Shown: positions 1 through 9,474, numbered from the stretch's first letter. The stretch: 45,246 bases of DNA from CAZBME01 sp964645835 (GCA_964645835.1 CAZYDG010000074.1:1-45246); one strand, 5' to 3'. Program-made: numbers and translations. Notes: generated by a model from the letters alone, not told the origin.

Positions 1-117
1 CCCATTCCTGCTAAGAAAGGCTATGGAAAAGAAACTCAAAACGATCTTCTCACACATCAAACCGGGGTAACTTTCTTTATGAGGCAACGTTACCTCTTGT
101 CACTACACTTTCGGTAA
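1..117 (+). CDS. C-terminal end of an IS transposase (partial)
   Basis: An open frame enters from the left edge and stops at TAA 115-117. Its stop lies inside a sequence that reappears inverted at the far right end of the window, which is how a transposase ending inside the terminal repeat of its own element would look. Only 38 residues are visible and they carry no catalytic motif, so the family cannot be named. The call rests on the matching inverted repeat and on the transposase-like N-terminus at 45210, not on the residues themselves. Confidence 0.4.
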   Translation, partial: PIPAKKGYGKETQNDLLTHQTGVTFFMRQRYLLSLHFR

Positions 118-140
118 CATTTTAATCTGAGGCAACGGGG
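66..140. repeat. Right terminal inverted repeat of an IS, with an internal direct repeat
   Basis: The stretch TTCGGTAACATTTTAATCTG followed by AGGCAACGG (110-138) is matched on the opposite strand at 45108-45136, with one indel and one or two mismatches over about 25 bases. A second, direct copy of the same motif, GGTAAC-TTTCTTTAT-GAGGCAACG, lies about 48 bp further in at 66-89. Doubled subterminal repeats of this kind are typical transposase binding sites. The outer boundary and target-site duplication cannot be fixed from one end. Confidence 0.65.
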
Positions 141-257
141 CACAAGAACGGCCATTGTGGTATAGAGACATTTTATAAACGTCAGCCACTGTCATGCTAA
201 CGCATTTTTCTATACTTGCCGCCTGTGAAACGGCTTACATGAAGTGGAGGTTCCTGC

Positions 258-2537
258 ATGAGGGTTTCGAGGATGAATATTCAGACGATCAACCCATGTC
301 GGTTTACGATGCGGCTGATAGCCACATTTGTTTTATGCCTGCTGACCCTGATTTTTCTCGCACCGTCACCTGCTGTATCGCAGGAGCAAGTACCCGTAAA
401 ACGTCCGAAAATTGGTCTGGTCCTGTCCGGCGGCGGCGCGCGGGGCATCGCCCATATAGGTGTACTCAAGGTACTGGAAGATATGAGGATACCTATTTCC
501 TGCATTACCGGCACAAGCATGGGCGCCATAGTAGGCGGCCTCTATGCGGCTGGGGCCTCCCCTGATGAGTTGGAAAAGCTTGTCACGGGCATGCCCTGGA
601 ATGAGGCCTTCAAAGACAAACCTTCAATTGATCAGCTCTCCTTTCGGCGCAAGGAAGACGTCCAGAATTATAAGATCGACCTGAATCTCGGTTATGGCGA
701 CGGCAAGCTGAAATCGGCAAAGGGATTTGTCCAGGGGCAGAACCTGAACATTCTTTTAAAAAAACTCCTCATCCATACGGCATCCATTCACGATTTCGAT
801 AATTTGCATATCCCCTTCCGCGCCGTGGCGGCGGATATCGAAACGGGTGATGCGGTCGTCATCGGGAGGGGAGACCTGGCAACGGCTATTCGGGCCAGCA
901 TGTCCATTCCCGGTTTCTTCGCCCCGACGGAGATCAACGGCCGGATGCTTGTGGACGGCGGAATCGCCAACAATCTGCCCATGAATGTGGCCAGGGACAT
1001 GGGGGCGGATATCCTGATCATCGTAGATATCGGAACACCGCTACGGTCACGCGAAAATCTCGCCTCCATGGCCAGCATTACCGCCCAGGTAATGACCATC
1101 CTTATCCAGCGTAATGTAGCCGCCCAACTCAACACGCTCAAAACCGATGACATCTTGATCCAGCCGAACCTGGGCAACGTTGGAACGACCGATTTCTCGC
1201 ACACCCAAAAGGCAATGGATATCGGCCGGGCAGCGGCGGAAAAGCTCAGAGATCGTTTGGTGAACCTTTCCGTTCCAACAGCCGATTATAACCGTTATCT
1301 GGCCCAGCAACGGCAGGTTCCCCAAGAACTGCCCGTTATCGATTATGTAAAGGTCGAAAAGACCAAATCGCAACTTTCAGATAAGGTCCTGGCTTCACAG
1401 GTTCATATCAAGGCCGGTGAAAAACTGGATCTGAAAAAACTGGATGAAGACGTAACACGACTCTACGGTCTTGACACGTTCGAACGGGTCAATTTCCGCC
1501 TGGAAGAGAAAGACAAAAAAAAGGGCCTTATTTACGAACCGGTTGAAAAGTCATGGGGCCCAACCTATATCCGCTTCGCGCTAAGCTGGGCCGACAATTT
1601 TCAAGGTGAAAATACCTATACCATGGGAGCCAGCATCACCCAGACTCAGATCAATGCCATGGGCGGCGAATGGCGCAACCGGTTTCAACTGGGCGACCGG
1701 CCTCGCGTCTTTACGGAGTTTTATCAGCCTCTCGATTTCGCAACCCACTACTTCATTGCCCCACAAGCGTATTATGAGGAACGCAATATCAATCTATACA
1801 GAACACCGGGCAAGGGGGAAATAACATCCCAATATCGCGTCAAACAGGCCATGGCCGGCCTGGACATAGGACGTGAATTCGGAAACTGGGGAGAAATCCG
1901 CATGGGCATCAGGCGGGGTTACGGCGCTACGAGGGTCAATATCGGCGATCCATCCTTCGGTTCTGACAGCTACAATGTCGGCGGACTCTTTTCTTCTTTT
2001 TCCGTCAACACGCTGGACAACTTTAATTTCCCACTGAAGGGCTCAACCTTTGATATCTCCGTCCTTACATCCCTCGAGGAATTGGGAGCCGATGCAAAGG
2101 CCAACACCATGTATCTCGAATGGCTGACCGCAAAAACCTGGGGGAAATATACTGTCATCCCCGGTATCAGCTACTCAGGCGCCTTCGGCGGGGATGCACA
2201 GATACAGAACGCCCAGACTATCGGCGGCTTTTTCAATCTCTCGGGCTACATGCCGGATGAACTGTCCGGGCAATACACCGGTCTCATACGGCTGATCTGC
2301 TATCGCAATATGGGCAATTACGGACTAGGTGATATCAACGCCCAAGTCTACCTGGGCTTTTCCGCCGAAGCGGGAAATGCCTGGCAGAATCGTTCAGACA
2401 TCACGACCGGGTCCCTGATATATGCGGGCAGCGTATTCATCGGCGCCAATACCTTCATCGGTCCGGCCTATCTCATTTATGGGTTCGCCGAAGGTGGTCA
2501 TCAGGCTATAGGACTCTTGCTCGGCCAGCGCTTTTAG
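258..2537 (+). CDS. Patatin-like phospholipase with POTRA/beta-barrel C-terminus (PlpD/RssA type)
   Basis: Predicted outer-membrane patatin phospholipase of the PlpD type (type Vd secretion-like), 759 aa. A signal-like hydrophobic stretch lies at about residues 18-40. The patatin domain runs from about 51 to 250: oxyanion loop GGGARG (58-63), nucleophile elbow GTSMG with Ser87, and the DGG motif with Asp233. Residues about 355-420 look like one POTRA domain, and about 430-759 are rich in alternating aromatic and Gly strands ending in Phe, as in BamA-type barrels. The start at 258 is preceded by GGAGG at a 7-nt spacing. The TAG stop lies inside a dispersed repeat that begins at 2536. Lipase activity on membrane phospholipids is inferred from the family; whether the passenger is released is unknown. 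Confidence 0.9.
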   Translation: MRVSRMNIQTINPCRFTMRLIATFVLCLLTLIFLAPSPAVSQEQVPVKRPKIGLVLSGGGARGIAHIGVLKVLEDMRIPISCITGTSMGAIVGGLYAAGASPDELEKLVTGMPWNEAFKDKPSIDQLSFRRKEDVQNYKIDLNLGYGDGKLKSAKGFVQGQNLNILLKKLLIHTASIHDFDNLHIPFRAVAADIETGDAVVIGRGDLATAIRASMSIPGFFAPTEINGRMLVDGGIANNLPMNVARDMGADILIIVDIGTPLRSRENLASMASITAQVMTILIQRNVAAQLNTLKTDDILIQPNLGNVGTTDFSHTQKAMDIGRAAAEKLRDRLVNLSVPTADYNRYLAQQRQVPQELPVIDYVKVEKTKSQLSDKVLASQVHIKAGEKLDLKKLDEDVTRLYGLDTFERVNFRLEEKDKKKGLIYEPVEKSWGPTYIRFALSWADNFQGENTYTMGASITQTQINAMGGEWRNRFQLGDRPRVFTEFYQPLDFATHYFIAPQAYYEERNINLYRTPGKGEITSQYRVKQAMAGLDIGREFGNWGEIRMGIRRGYGATRVNIGDPSFGSDSYNVGGLFSSFSVNTLDNFNFPLKGSTFDISVLTSLEELGADAKANTMYLEWLTAKTWGKYTVIPGISYSGAFGGDAQIQNAQTIGGFFNLSGYMPDELSGQYTGLIRLICYRNMGNYGLGDINAQVYLGFSAEAGNAWQNRSDITTGSLIYAGSVFIGANTFIGPAYLIYGFAEGGHQAIGLLLGQRF

Positions 2538-2657
2538 GCTGTTGAAAAATGCCCATATGCTGCGTTGCACTGCAAGCCTCATCAGTCAGCATACTTCAAT
2601 GTATGCCTCCTTCCTCGGCTTTTGCGCGCCTTGCCTCTGAGCATTTTTGAACAGCCT
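2536..2657. repeat. Dispersed element with 17-bp terminal inverted repeats (copy 1)
   Basis: A 122-bp element starts AGGCTGTTGAAAAATGC and ends GCATTTTTGAACAGCCT. The ends are inverted repeats with one mismatch. The interior contains TGCTGCGTTGC and GCGCGCCTTGC blocks that recur at 5935-6106 and 22543-22692. No ORF is present, so it behaves like a MITE or large REP-type element. It overlaps the stop codon of the patatin gene. Confidence 0.8.
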
Positions 2658-2981
2658 ACCTGAGAATTTCCCTCTGCCTACCAGACAAACACCGATAACC
2701 TCTCGCGCTTCTCTCCCATTTCATATTCAGACACAGCCTGATTGTTTAATAAACCACAATACCTTAGAATCCCCTCACGTTATGGAACACTTGATCTGAA
2801 AAGAGTCGGCGCAAAGGTTAATCAGGATCAAGGAAAAGAAAGCATCGAAGTGGTTCACAGGGTTCAGGCCCGAAGAATGAATCGTCCTCGGCTTTCAACG
2901 CCCGTACGGGCTGTACATATAGGAGACCGGAGAGAGACAAAAGTCGCCTTTACCGTTTATGATGTCTTGCCTGTCTCTCTC

Positions 2982-3021
2982 GTCATTCCTGAAGGATGGA
3001 CTCTTATCCTTCAGGAATGAC
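2982..3021. repeat. Perfect 16-bp inverted repeat (GTCATTCC-type hairpin)
   Basis: GTCATTCCTGAAGGAT (2982-2997) and ATCCTTCAGGAATGAC (3006-3021) are exact reverse complements around an 8-nt loop. The outer GTCATTCC/GGAATGAC words are shared with the palindromic repeats at 23305-23375, 34898-34965 and 40425-40495, so this is probably one member of that dispersed family. Confidence 0.75.
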
Positions 3022-3081
3022 AGACTCCAAATGCTTTATTGCAGCATATCAACAAAACCGAAGATGTCGCTTGATACAACC

Positions 3082-3114
3082 AAAACCCCGGCACACGTTA
3101 AGCTGGGGTTTTTT
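3082..3114 (+). terminator. Rho-independent terminator-like hairpin
   Basis: AAAACCCCGGC pairs with GCTGGGGTTTT through 11 positions (one G-T pair) around a 9-nt loop. It is followed by T-rich sequence, giving six Ts in a row from the end of the stem. It lies 545 bp past the patatin stop, so which transcript it ends is uncertain. The A-run on its left side could let it act on the other strand as well. Confidence 0.55.
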
Positions 3115-3248
3115 GGTTTTCTTGACACGTAGCGGGTCAAATGTTAGGAAATTCATCTCCGTCCATCCCATAACCGGTTAAAACAACCTGCACACACGGG
3201 TATCGGCTCAAGGCGGAATTCCAGACCAAGGATGATATAAACACCGTT

Positions 3249-4985
3249 ATGACACGTCATGACCTGGTCCGCATACTCGATGAGATCGCCCTCATGCTAG
3301 AGATGAAGGGGGAAAATCCCTTCAAGGCCAAGGCATACGAACACGCGGCGCGGATGATCGAAACCCTGGAAGATGATCCTGACGATCTTGTCGCCACGGG
3401 AAAATTAGCGTCTATCAAAGGCATCGGCGAGGCCCTCAACAAGAAGATAACCGAACTGGTCACCACAGGCCACCTACCCTACTATGAAGACCTGAAGGCC
3501 TCCATCCCGCCGGGCCATTTTGAAATGCTTAAGATACCCGGCCTGGGGCCCAGGAAGATCATCGCCCTTTACAACAATCTGGGCATCGAAACTATCGGAG
3601 AACTGGAATACGCCTGCCTCGAAAACCGTCTCGTGGATCTTAAGGGTTTCGGAAAGAAGACGCAGGACAATATCCTGAATGGTATCGTACATGTCAAACG
3701 CTACAAAGACAAACGCCTGTTTGCCGACGTCATCCCTGTGGCAGAAGCCATAGTTCGATCCCTGAGCAACCATGACGCCGTTCGGAATATAAGCCTTGCC
3801 GGTTCCCTGCGCCGGGGTAATGAAGTGGTCAAGGACATCGATATCCTCGCTGCATCGGATAATCCCCTTGGACTGGCTGACACATTTGTTGCCCTGCCGG
3901 ACGTGGAGTCGATCATCGCCAAGGGCGACACGAAGGTCAGCGTCATTCTTTCATCGGGCACGAACTCGGATCTGCGTATCGTCTCCCCGGAGGAATTTCC
4001 CTATGCCCTCCATCACTTTACAGGGAGCAGGGAACATAATACGGCCATGCGGGGACGGGCAAAAAAGATGGGGATGAAAATGAACGAGTACGGCCTCTTC
4101 TCCGAAGCCGGCTTCATCGCCTGCGACAGTGAGCAGGCTATCTTCCGCGCCCTTGGACTTGACTATATCCCCCCCGAACTCCGGGAAAACATGGGAGAAA
4201 TCGAAGCCGCCGAAAATCATACCCTACCTGATCTCTTGAAATTGGGAGACATCCGGGGTGTTTTTCACATCCACACCCAGTACAGCGACGGCGCCGAAAC
4301 ACTGGATTCGATCGTTAGAGAGGCAAAGAACATGGGCTATGAGTACATCGGCATCAGCGATCACAGCCGGTCCGCTGCCTATGCCGGAGGTCTGTCAGTC
4401 GATGATATCAAACGGCAACACGCCCAGATCGATGCGCTAAACGAGAAAGTGGCTCCTTTCCGCATTTTCAAGGGCATCGAGTCGGATATCCAGCCCGGCG
4501 GCGCACTCGATTACGACGAAGAGACCCTTTCGACCTTTGATTTTGTCATTGCCGCCGTCCATTCCAATTTCGCCATGACAGAAGCGGCCATGACAGAACG
4601 AATCATGACCGCTCTCTCCCACCCATATACGACCATGCTCGCCCATCCCACGGGAAGGCTTCTCCTGGCGCGGGAGCCATATAGCGTCAACATGCAGCGG
4701 ATTATTGATCATGCTGCTGCCATGGAAAAGATCATCGAATTGAACGCCAATCCCCTTCGGCTTGACCTGGACTGGCGCCTGATCATCCAGGCTAAAAAAA
4801 AGGGCGTGAAGATTGCCATCAACCCCGATATTCATCAGCTCAACGGTTTCAAGCATATGGCCATAGGCGTCCAGATTGCCCGGAAGGGTTGGCTTTCTCC
4901 TGACGATTGCATCAACTGCCTGACTGTTCGTCAAATCGATTCTCTCATGAAGGAACACCGTCAACCCGGCGCAGCGGACCGGTGA
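3249..4985 (+). CDS. polX: DNA polymerase/3'-5' exonuclease PolX
   Basis: Bacterial family X DNA polymerase for base-excision or gap-filling repair, 578 aa, the usual full length. Helix-hairpin-helix segments lie at about residues 50-140 (IKGIGEALNKKI and IPGLGPRKI). The nucleotidyltransferase core has GSLRRGNE followed by the metal-binding pair D196-I-D198. The C-terminal PHP phosphoesterase domain starts near residue 335 with HIHTQYSDG, followed by GISDHSRSAA, GIESDI and AAVHSN, the metal-ligand motifs of the 3'-5' exonuclease/AP-endonuclease module. The ribosome binding site is weak. The radical SAM gene follows after 13 nt, so the two are probably co-transcribed. Confidence 0.95.
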   Translation: MTRHDLVRILDEIALMLEMKGENPFKAKAYEHAARMIETLEDDPDDLVATGKLASIKGIGEALNKKITELVTTGHLPYYEDLKASIPPGHFEMLKIPGLGPRKIIALYNNLGIETIGELEYACLENRLVDLKGFGKKTQDNILNGIVHVKRYKDKRLFADVIPVAEAIVRSLSNHDAVRNISLAGSLRRGNEVVKDIDILAASDNPLGLADTFVALPDVESIIAKGDTKVSVILSSGTNSDLRIVSPEEFPYALHHFTGSREHNTAMRGRAKKMGMKMNEYGLFSEAGFIACDSEQAIFRALGLDYIPPELRENMGEIEAAENHTLPDLLKLGDIRGVFHIHTQYSDGAETLDSIVREAKNMGYEYIGISDHSRSAAYAGGLSVDDIKRQHAQIDALNEKVAPFRIFKGIESDIQPGGALDYDEETLSTFDFVIAAVHSNFAMTEAAMTERIMTALSHPYTTMLAHPTGRLLLAREPYSVNMQRIIDHAAAMEKIIELNANPLRLDLDWRLIIQAKKKGVKIAINPDIHQLNGFKHMAIGVQIARKGWLSPDDCINCLTVRQIDSLMKEHRQPGAADR

Positions 4986-4998
4986 GGAGTACCATCCG

Positions 4999-5908
4999 GT
5001 GATTGCCCGACATCCCTGGGTTGCATTCCCCCTGTTTTTTTTCCGCCGCAAGCTTCTTCACCGCTCGATCCCCCTCTTGGCCAGTTTTAAACTGACCTAC
5101 CGGTGCAACCTGACCTGTCTTGCCTGCTCGTTTCACCGGCGTGCCAAAGAAGAAAATGCGCACATGAAATGGCAGACGGCAACGGCGGCCCTCGACGCAT
5201 TGCACAGGTCTGGGGTCCGGATCGTCGTATTCGAGGGCGGAGAGCCCCTCCTCTGGCGCGACGGCCCTTACGATATCAACGACCTCATTGAGTACGCCAA
5301 AAAGCGTTTTTCAAAGGTGGCCGCAACAACGAATGGAACTTATCCACTTAATGTAAAGAGCCATATCTTGTGGGTCAGCCTGGACGGGCTCAAGAACACC
5401 CATGACTACCTCCGGTCCCGTTCCTTCGACAAGGTGTGGTCCAATCTCCTGGCCTCCGGGCATCGCCGTCTCTTTGTTCATTTCACGATCAACCGGGAAA
5501 ACAGGCACGACGTAAGGCCCCTTCTGGAGAAACTCAAGGGCGTTAAGGCTGTTTCCGGCATGACTGTCCAGCTCTTCTACCCCTACAATCAGGGCGAGAC
5601 GCCTCTTGCATTACGTCGCGGAACGAAAGGCAGTTTTGGAAGAAGTAATAGCCCTCAAAAAGGAGGGTTTACCCATTCTCAACTCCACAAGTCGGCTGAA
5701 AGCATTGATTGATAACCAATGGCACTGCCATGATGATATCCTCGTCAATGTCGATCCCGACGGAACAATTACGCAAGGCTGCTACGTAAAGAGCCGCGGC
5801 CGGATCCACTGCGAGTCCTGCGGTTTTTCACCCGTTTCGGAAGCCTCGGGAGCCCTGGACCTCATCCCCGGCTCGATCATGGCAGGATGGCGGATATTTA
5901 TGAGGTAA
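4999..5908 (+). pseudogene. Radical SAM protein, frameshifted
   Basis: The first frame, with a GTG start and AGGAG upstream, carries the [4Fe-4S] cluster motif CNLTCLAC near residue 36 and an EGGEPLLW glycine-rich segment, both diagnostic of radical SAM enzymes. After PYNQGETPLAL, near 5600-5611, coding potential moves one frame over and continues as ERKAVLEEVIALKKEGLPIL to a stop at 5908. The second part ends with Cys residues (WHCHDD, GCYVK, CESCG) that look like a SPASM-type auxiliary cluster region. A single +1 shift restores one protein of about 300 aa. It resembles the MoaA/NifB-like family of unknown substrate. Real decay and a sequencing indel cannot be told apart here. Confidence 0.8.
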
Positions 5909-5934
5909 TGGGCTGAATGATGAAAGGCTGTTCA

Positions 5935-6106
5935 AAAGCTTGTCCCGGACCTGATCCGGGGTGCCCAAATGCAAGGCGAGCAAAAGCTGAAGAATGAGCA
6001 TCGGGGACATGTTCCGGAAGCCCGAAGGGATCGGAACGTGTCCCCGGAAAAGCCATTGATGAAGTTTGCAGCGCAACGCAGCAGATGGACGTTTTTCAAC
6101 AGCTTG
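5935..6106. repeat. Dispersed TIR element (copy 2, inverted and expanded)
   Basis: This copy begins AGGCTGTTCAAAAGC and ends with GACGTTTTTCAACAGCTTG. The interior has the TTGCAGCGCAACGCAGCAGATGG block, matching copies 1 and 4 in reverse orientation. It also holds inserted palindromes (CCCGGACCTGATCCGGG near 5943 and a GGGGACATGTTCC / GGAACGTGTCCCC pair at about 6003-6050). It abuts the TAA (6108-6110) of the decayed MFS gene. Confidence 0.7.
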
Positions 6107-6107
6107 T

Positions 6108-7351
6108 TTATTTCGGTGGCCTAATCATGAAGGCAATTATCATAGCGGCGAAGATCAATAACGCACAGGCTAAAATGGCCCAGCGATAGGTCCCCGTTTC
6201 ATCTTAGAGATATCCTGCCAAAGGAGGACTGATTGCACTGGCAACAGTCATGATGGGCATTATCCAGCCGACGATACGCGAATAGTGGACCTTTCCGAAA
6301 TAGGCGCCAACATATTCGGCATGAGTACCATGGCGCCGCCGACGCCGAGCCCTGCCAGGATCGAGTAAAGATAAACGAAGCCGATCCCCTGCGCGTACAG
6401 GAGCGCCACAAGCCCCAATCCCATTAAGCCGAAGAAAAAACCCGCCAGACGGTGTCCCTCATACCGCATACCCAGGATGCCGCCAAGCAGCCTGCCTATG
6501 ATGCTCATCCCCAACATAAGGCCAAGGGCAGTGGCCGATACCATGGGGGTGTGATGAAGGTCTTGAAGATAAGCCACCTGATGGGTTGTCAGGAGATTGG
6601 TTGCAAACAGTATAACTGAAAACACGGCTGTAATCATCCATAAAGCGCGTGTCCGCAAGGCCTCACCTACTGTCCAGTCTCTCGCCGTGCTATACACAGG
6701 CCCGGATTTAGACGGACGAATGGTGGCTTGGCCGTCCGCTTCGCCATTACCGTTTATGACCTGACCGTAATCCTCGGGACGGTTGCGAATGATGAGCCCT
6801 CCCGCTATAACCGTCAATAAAAGATGGACAGCTGCAAGGATGGCCCAGGCCCAGCGCCACCCGAACGTTAAGATAATGGCACTGATGAAGGGGGGCATAA
6901 CAAATCCGCCCACGCCGCAGGAGGCAAACAGGAGGCCCATGGCCAGGGATCTTTTTTGGGTAAACCAGTAATTTATAACCGATGTCAGGGGGATGAATTC
7001 GCCGAAGGCAATGCCGATAGAGGCAAGAATTCCGAAAAAGAAATAGACCTGCCAGAGGTCTGAAACCTGGGACATGCCCAAGAGCCCTATGGTGGCAGCC
7101 ATGTTTCCAAGAAGGATATTATTTTTTGCACCGAAACGGGAGATAGTGATCCCAGCCATTGGACTCAGCATGCCGCTGAGGATGAGAAATACCGTGTAAG
7201 GTCCTGAAAAGGCCGTCCGGCTCCAATGAAAAGCATCGCTCATGGATGGCAGGAAGACTCCGTAGGTGTAAGTAATATCGCCGCACAAACCCGCATAGAC
7301 AAGCATGAGTCCTGTAAGGTTCTTCCATCCATAAAATGATGATTGATTCAA
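6108..7351 (-). pseudogene. MFS transporter (oxalate/formate-antiporter-like), frameshifted and interrupted
   Basis: The intact part, from a TTG start at 7351 with GAGGT 8 nt upstream, encodes 12-TM major facilitator sequence starting FYGWKNL, with VINYWFTQKRSLAMG and RLLGGILG loop motifs, as in OFA-type carriers. The frame is lost near 6306 after MVLMPNML. The expected ending (AYFGK, then SPPLAGYL, then DETGTYRWAI) continues in another frame to TAA at 6108-6110, and an extra in-frame TAA lies at 6204-6206 between GYL and DETG. Two independent lesions suggest real inactivation of the last two helices. The substrate cannot be read from sequence; carboxylates are typical of the family. Confidence 0.8.
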
Positions 7352-7389
7352 CCGTTATTACCTCACGCAAACATAAATGGGCATGGAGG

Positions 7390-9411
7390 TTAGTTGGATG
7401 ATCCGGTTTTATCTTCATCCTCAGAAAATTCAGGATAGAGTTTATTCATACACTCAGGGCAAATACCGTGGGAGAATTGAGCTTCCGTATGCCTGGACAC
7501 ATAGGATTCGACCTGCTGCCAGTATCCTTTGTCATCTCGAATTTTTTTACATTGGGCACAGATGGGTATGATGCCTTTTAATGTTTTGATTTGTTCAAAA
7601 GCGTTTTGCAGTTCTCCAATTAACCGCTCACGTTCTGTTTCTGCCTGTTTGCGCTCGGTTATATCAATGAATGAACAGACAATTTTTTGACTTGTCGGAA
7701 TCATTGCCACGGAAATCAAGGAATGTCGAATCTCGCCATCCTTGCGGTAGAACGTGAACTCATAGCTGTCGGGGGCGCTCTTCGGATCGATGAGCCTCTG
7801 CCGGTTGTATTCTTTCAATCTCTCCATATCTTCCGGCGGTATCTGGTTCGTCCAGCTCTTTCCGACAACATCCTTTTCCTCGAAAAGACCTATTTTTAAG
7901 TATTCTTTATTGACCATTGATATTGTCGTGTCCTTCTCAATGATCGCCATTGCTGCCGAACTGTTTTCAAAAATGGTTCGGAATTTCTCCTCGCTCTCCC
8001 GAAGCGCCTCCTCTACCCTCTTGCGTATACTGATATCTCTCACGGTTTCGAGAAAGAACGGTTTCCCCTCAATTATTAACTTACTGGCGCTGACTTCAAC
8101 ATCTATTATCGAACCATCTTTACGACGGTGCAATGTTTCATACGTGTGGCGACCTTTTTTATCCAGCCGTTCAATCTCCTGCTCAATCGCCGCCTGGGAT
8201 GAGGCATCCCTTAACACGCTGATATTCATTCCGATCATTTCCTCGCGGGTATACCCGTATGTTTGAAGTGCGCTTTCGTTCACTTCTGCCAGCCTCCAGT
8301 GCTCATCCATCATGACAATGACATCGCTGGCGTCCTGGGTGATGATTTCATAGCGAGTAAGCAAGGATTGACGCCGCAGTTCCGATTCATAGAGAGCCCG
8401 GAATGACTCAGCCTCGCGTTTACGCCATAGAAACCAGAGAACTGCCCCGGCAAGACAAATCATGATTAAGCTTATCACCACGATCATCCATGACTGTCTA
8501 TGCATCGATGAATAGATTTCATCCGTATCAATCTTGGATACCATATACATATCGGTGCCGCTAACAGCGCGAATGGCGGAAAGGACAGGTACGCCTCGAT
8601 AATCGATCCCCTCGAAAACGCCTTCACGTCCCAGTGCCGCCATAGAAGCAGGTAATTTATCCGTCGATAAAGGTAAGGTAAATTTGAGGGCTGTGTCCTT
8701 CCGGTGACGCAATTCGTTCAAAAACAGGACATTGTCACCTTCACGGCGAACCAGCAGGGTTTCGGCGGTATGACTGGGTGTCGGCCAGGACTGAATAAGG
8801 GGGAAAAATTCCCGCTCTGGATTTGTCCGCAATATCATGATGCCAATCGGCGCCTTCTTCCCATTGTTTGAAAGATAAAGCGGGATGAAGATATCCGAAC
8901 GCATGATTTTTCTAACTTCACCCCAGCGAAGAGGGGAAAAAACAATCTCTCCCTCTCTCATAGCCCTATCGGCAAAGTCAGCCGCCTCTTTGCCGATAGC
9001 ACGGACATTATGTCCGGCGGCAAGTCGCACCCGCTTCTTGAGATCGAGGAGAACGAGATCATCGTAACCATGGCTGCTTGAGATCGATTTCATCCAGTCG
9101 CGTATTTCGTTTTCATTTTCCGCTGAAGGATTTTGATAATACAGCCCGATAAGGCGCATCAGAGGAACGGTTTTTTGAATAACCATCGCATCCTCAAGTC
9201 TCTCGTGGCGCCAGGAGACAATTTGCCGTACTTTAAAATCATTGACGGCGGAAATCATTTCGCTCTGTTGACTTTTGACCAGCAGTTCCTGATTTTTATA
9301 AAAGATATAGCTTGCGATGATGATGGTTGCGGAAATAAAAAGGAATACGACGAAGATGCCCAGGGGATAAGGTGGCTTGCTCTTAAAGGTTTGCTCATGT
9401 CCTTTCGCCAT
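7390..9411 (-). CDS. Membrane PAS-domain sensor protein without kinase domain
   Basis: A 673-aa sensor-like protein. TM helices at about 16-38 and 307-329 enclose a periplasmic dCache/CHASE-like region of about 265 residues. Two cytoplasmic PAS domains follow at about 348-468 and 472-588, each ending in the PAC-type words VRDISIRKR and FIDITERKQ. A short coiled linker leads to a C-terminal cysteine module (about 611-660) with CAQC (618/621) and CPEC (651/654) around KKIRDDKGYWQQVESY. There is no histidine kinase, GGDEF or methyl-accepting domain. The same tail is known on many PAS proteins of deltaproteobacteria and may bind metal, but its output is not established. The decayed MFS gene lies downstream on the same strand. 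Confidence 0.85.
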   Translation of the reverse strand: MAKGHEQTFKSKPPYPLGIFVVFLFISATIIIASYIFYKNQELLVKSQQSEMISAVNDFKVRQIVSWRHERLEDAMVIQKTVPLMRLIGLYYQNPSAENENEIRDWMKSISSSHGYDDLVLLDLKKRVRLAAGHNVRAIGKEAADFADRAMREGEIVFSPLRWGEVRKIMRSDIFIPLYLSNNGKKAPIGIMILRTNPEREFFPLIQSWPTPSHTAETLLVRREGDNVLFLNELRHRKDTALKFTLPLSTDKLPASMAALGREGVFEGIDYRGVPVLSAIRAVSGTDMYMVSKIDTDEIYSSMHRQSWMIVVISLIMICLAGAVLWFLWRKREAESFRALYESELRRQSLLTRYEIITQDASDVIVMMDEHWRLAEVNESALQTYGYTREEMIGMNISVLRDASSQAAIEQEIERLDKKGRHTYETLHRRKDGSIIDVEVSASKLIIEGKPFFLETVRDISIRKRVEEALRESEEKFRTIFENSSAAMAIIEKDTTISMVNKEYLKIGLFEEKDVVGKSWTNQIPPEDMERLKEYNRQRLIDPKSAPDSYEFTFYRKDGEIRHSLISVAMIPTSQKIVCSFIDITERKQAETERERLIGELQNAFEQIKTLKGIIPICAQCKKIRDDKGYWQQVESYVSRHTEAQFSHGICPECMNKLYPEFSEDEDKTGSSN

Positions 9412-9474
9412 AATGAAGCGTTCCCCCAGTCTGAGATAATCTATTATAAAAGAAAAGAGGGAAAGGTGACATAT

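Larger units (their letters stand above)
2658..3248. other. Non-coding spacer between patatin gene and polX
   Basis: No convincing gene is present; the open frames here have no recognisable motif or ribosome binding site. The spacer holds a perfect 16-bp inverted repeat at 2982-3021 and a terminator-like hairpin at 3082-3112. The rest is unremarkable. Confidence 0.6.

Noticed and set aside
2742..3020. A 92-codon frame between the patatin gene and polX
   Set aside because: It runs through the perfect inverted repeat at 2982-3021, lacks a ribosome binding site and has no recognisable motif.
5606..5908. Independent 100-aa gene
   Set aside because: It is the C-terminal part of the radical SAM protein in a shifted frame; the TTG start is internal.
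6204..6206. The internal stop of the MFS gene as a recoded codon
   Set aside because: The codon is TAA, not TGA or TAG, and the same gene also has a frameshift; decay or error is simpler.
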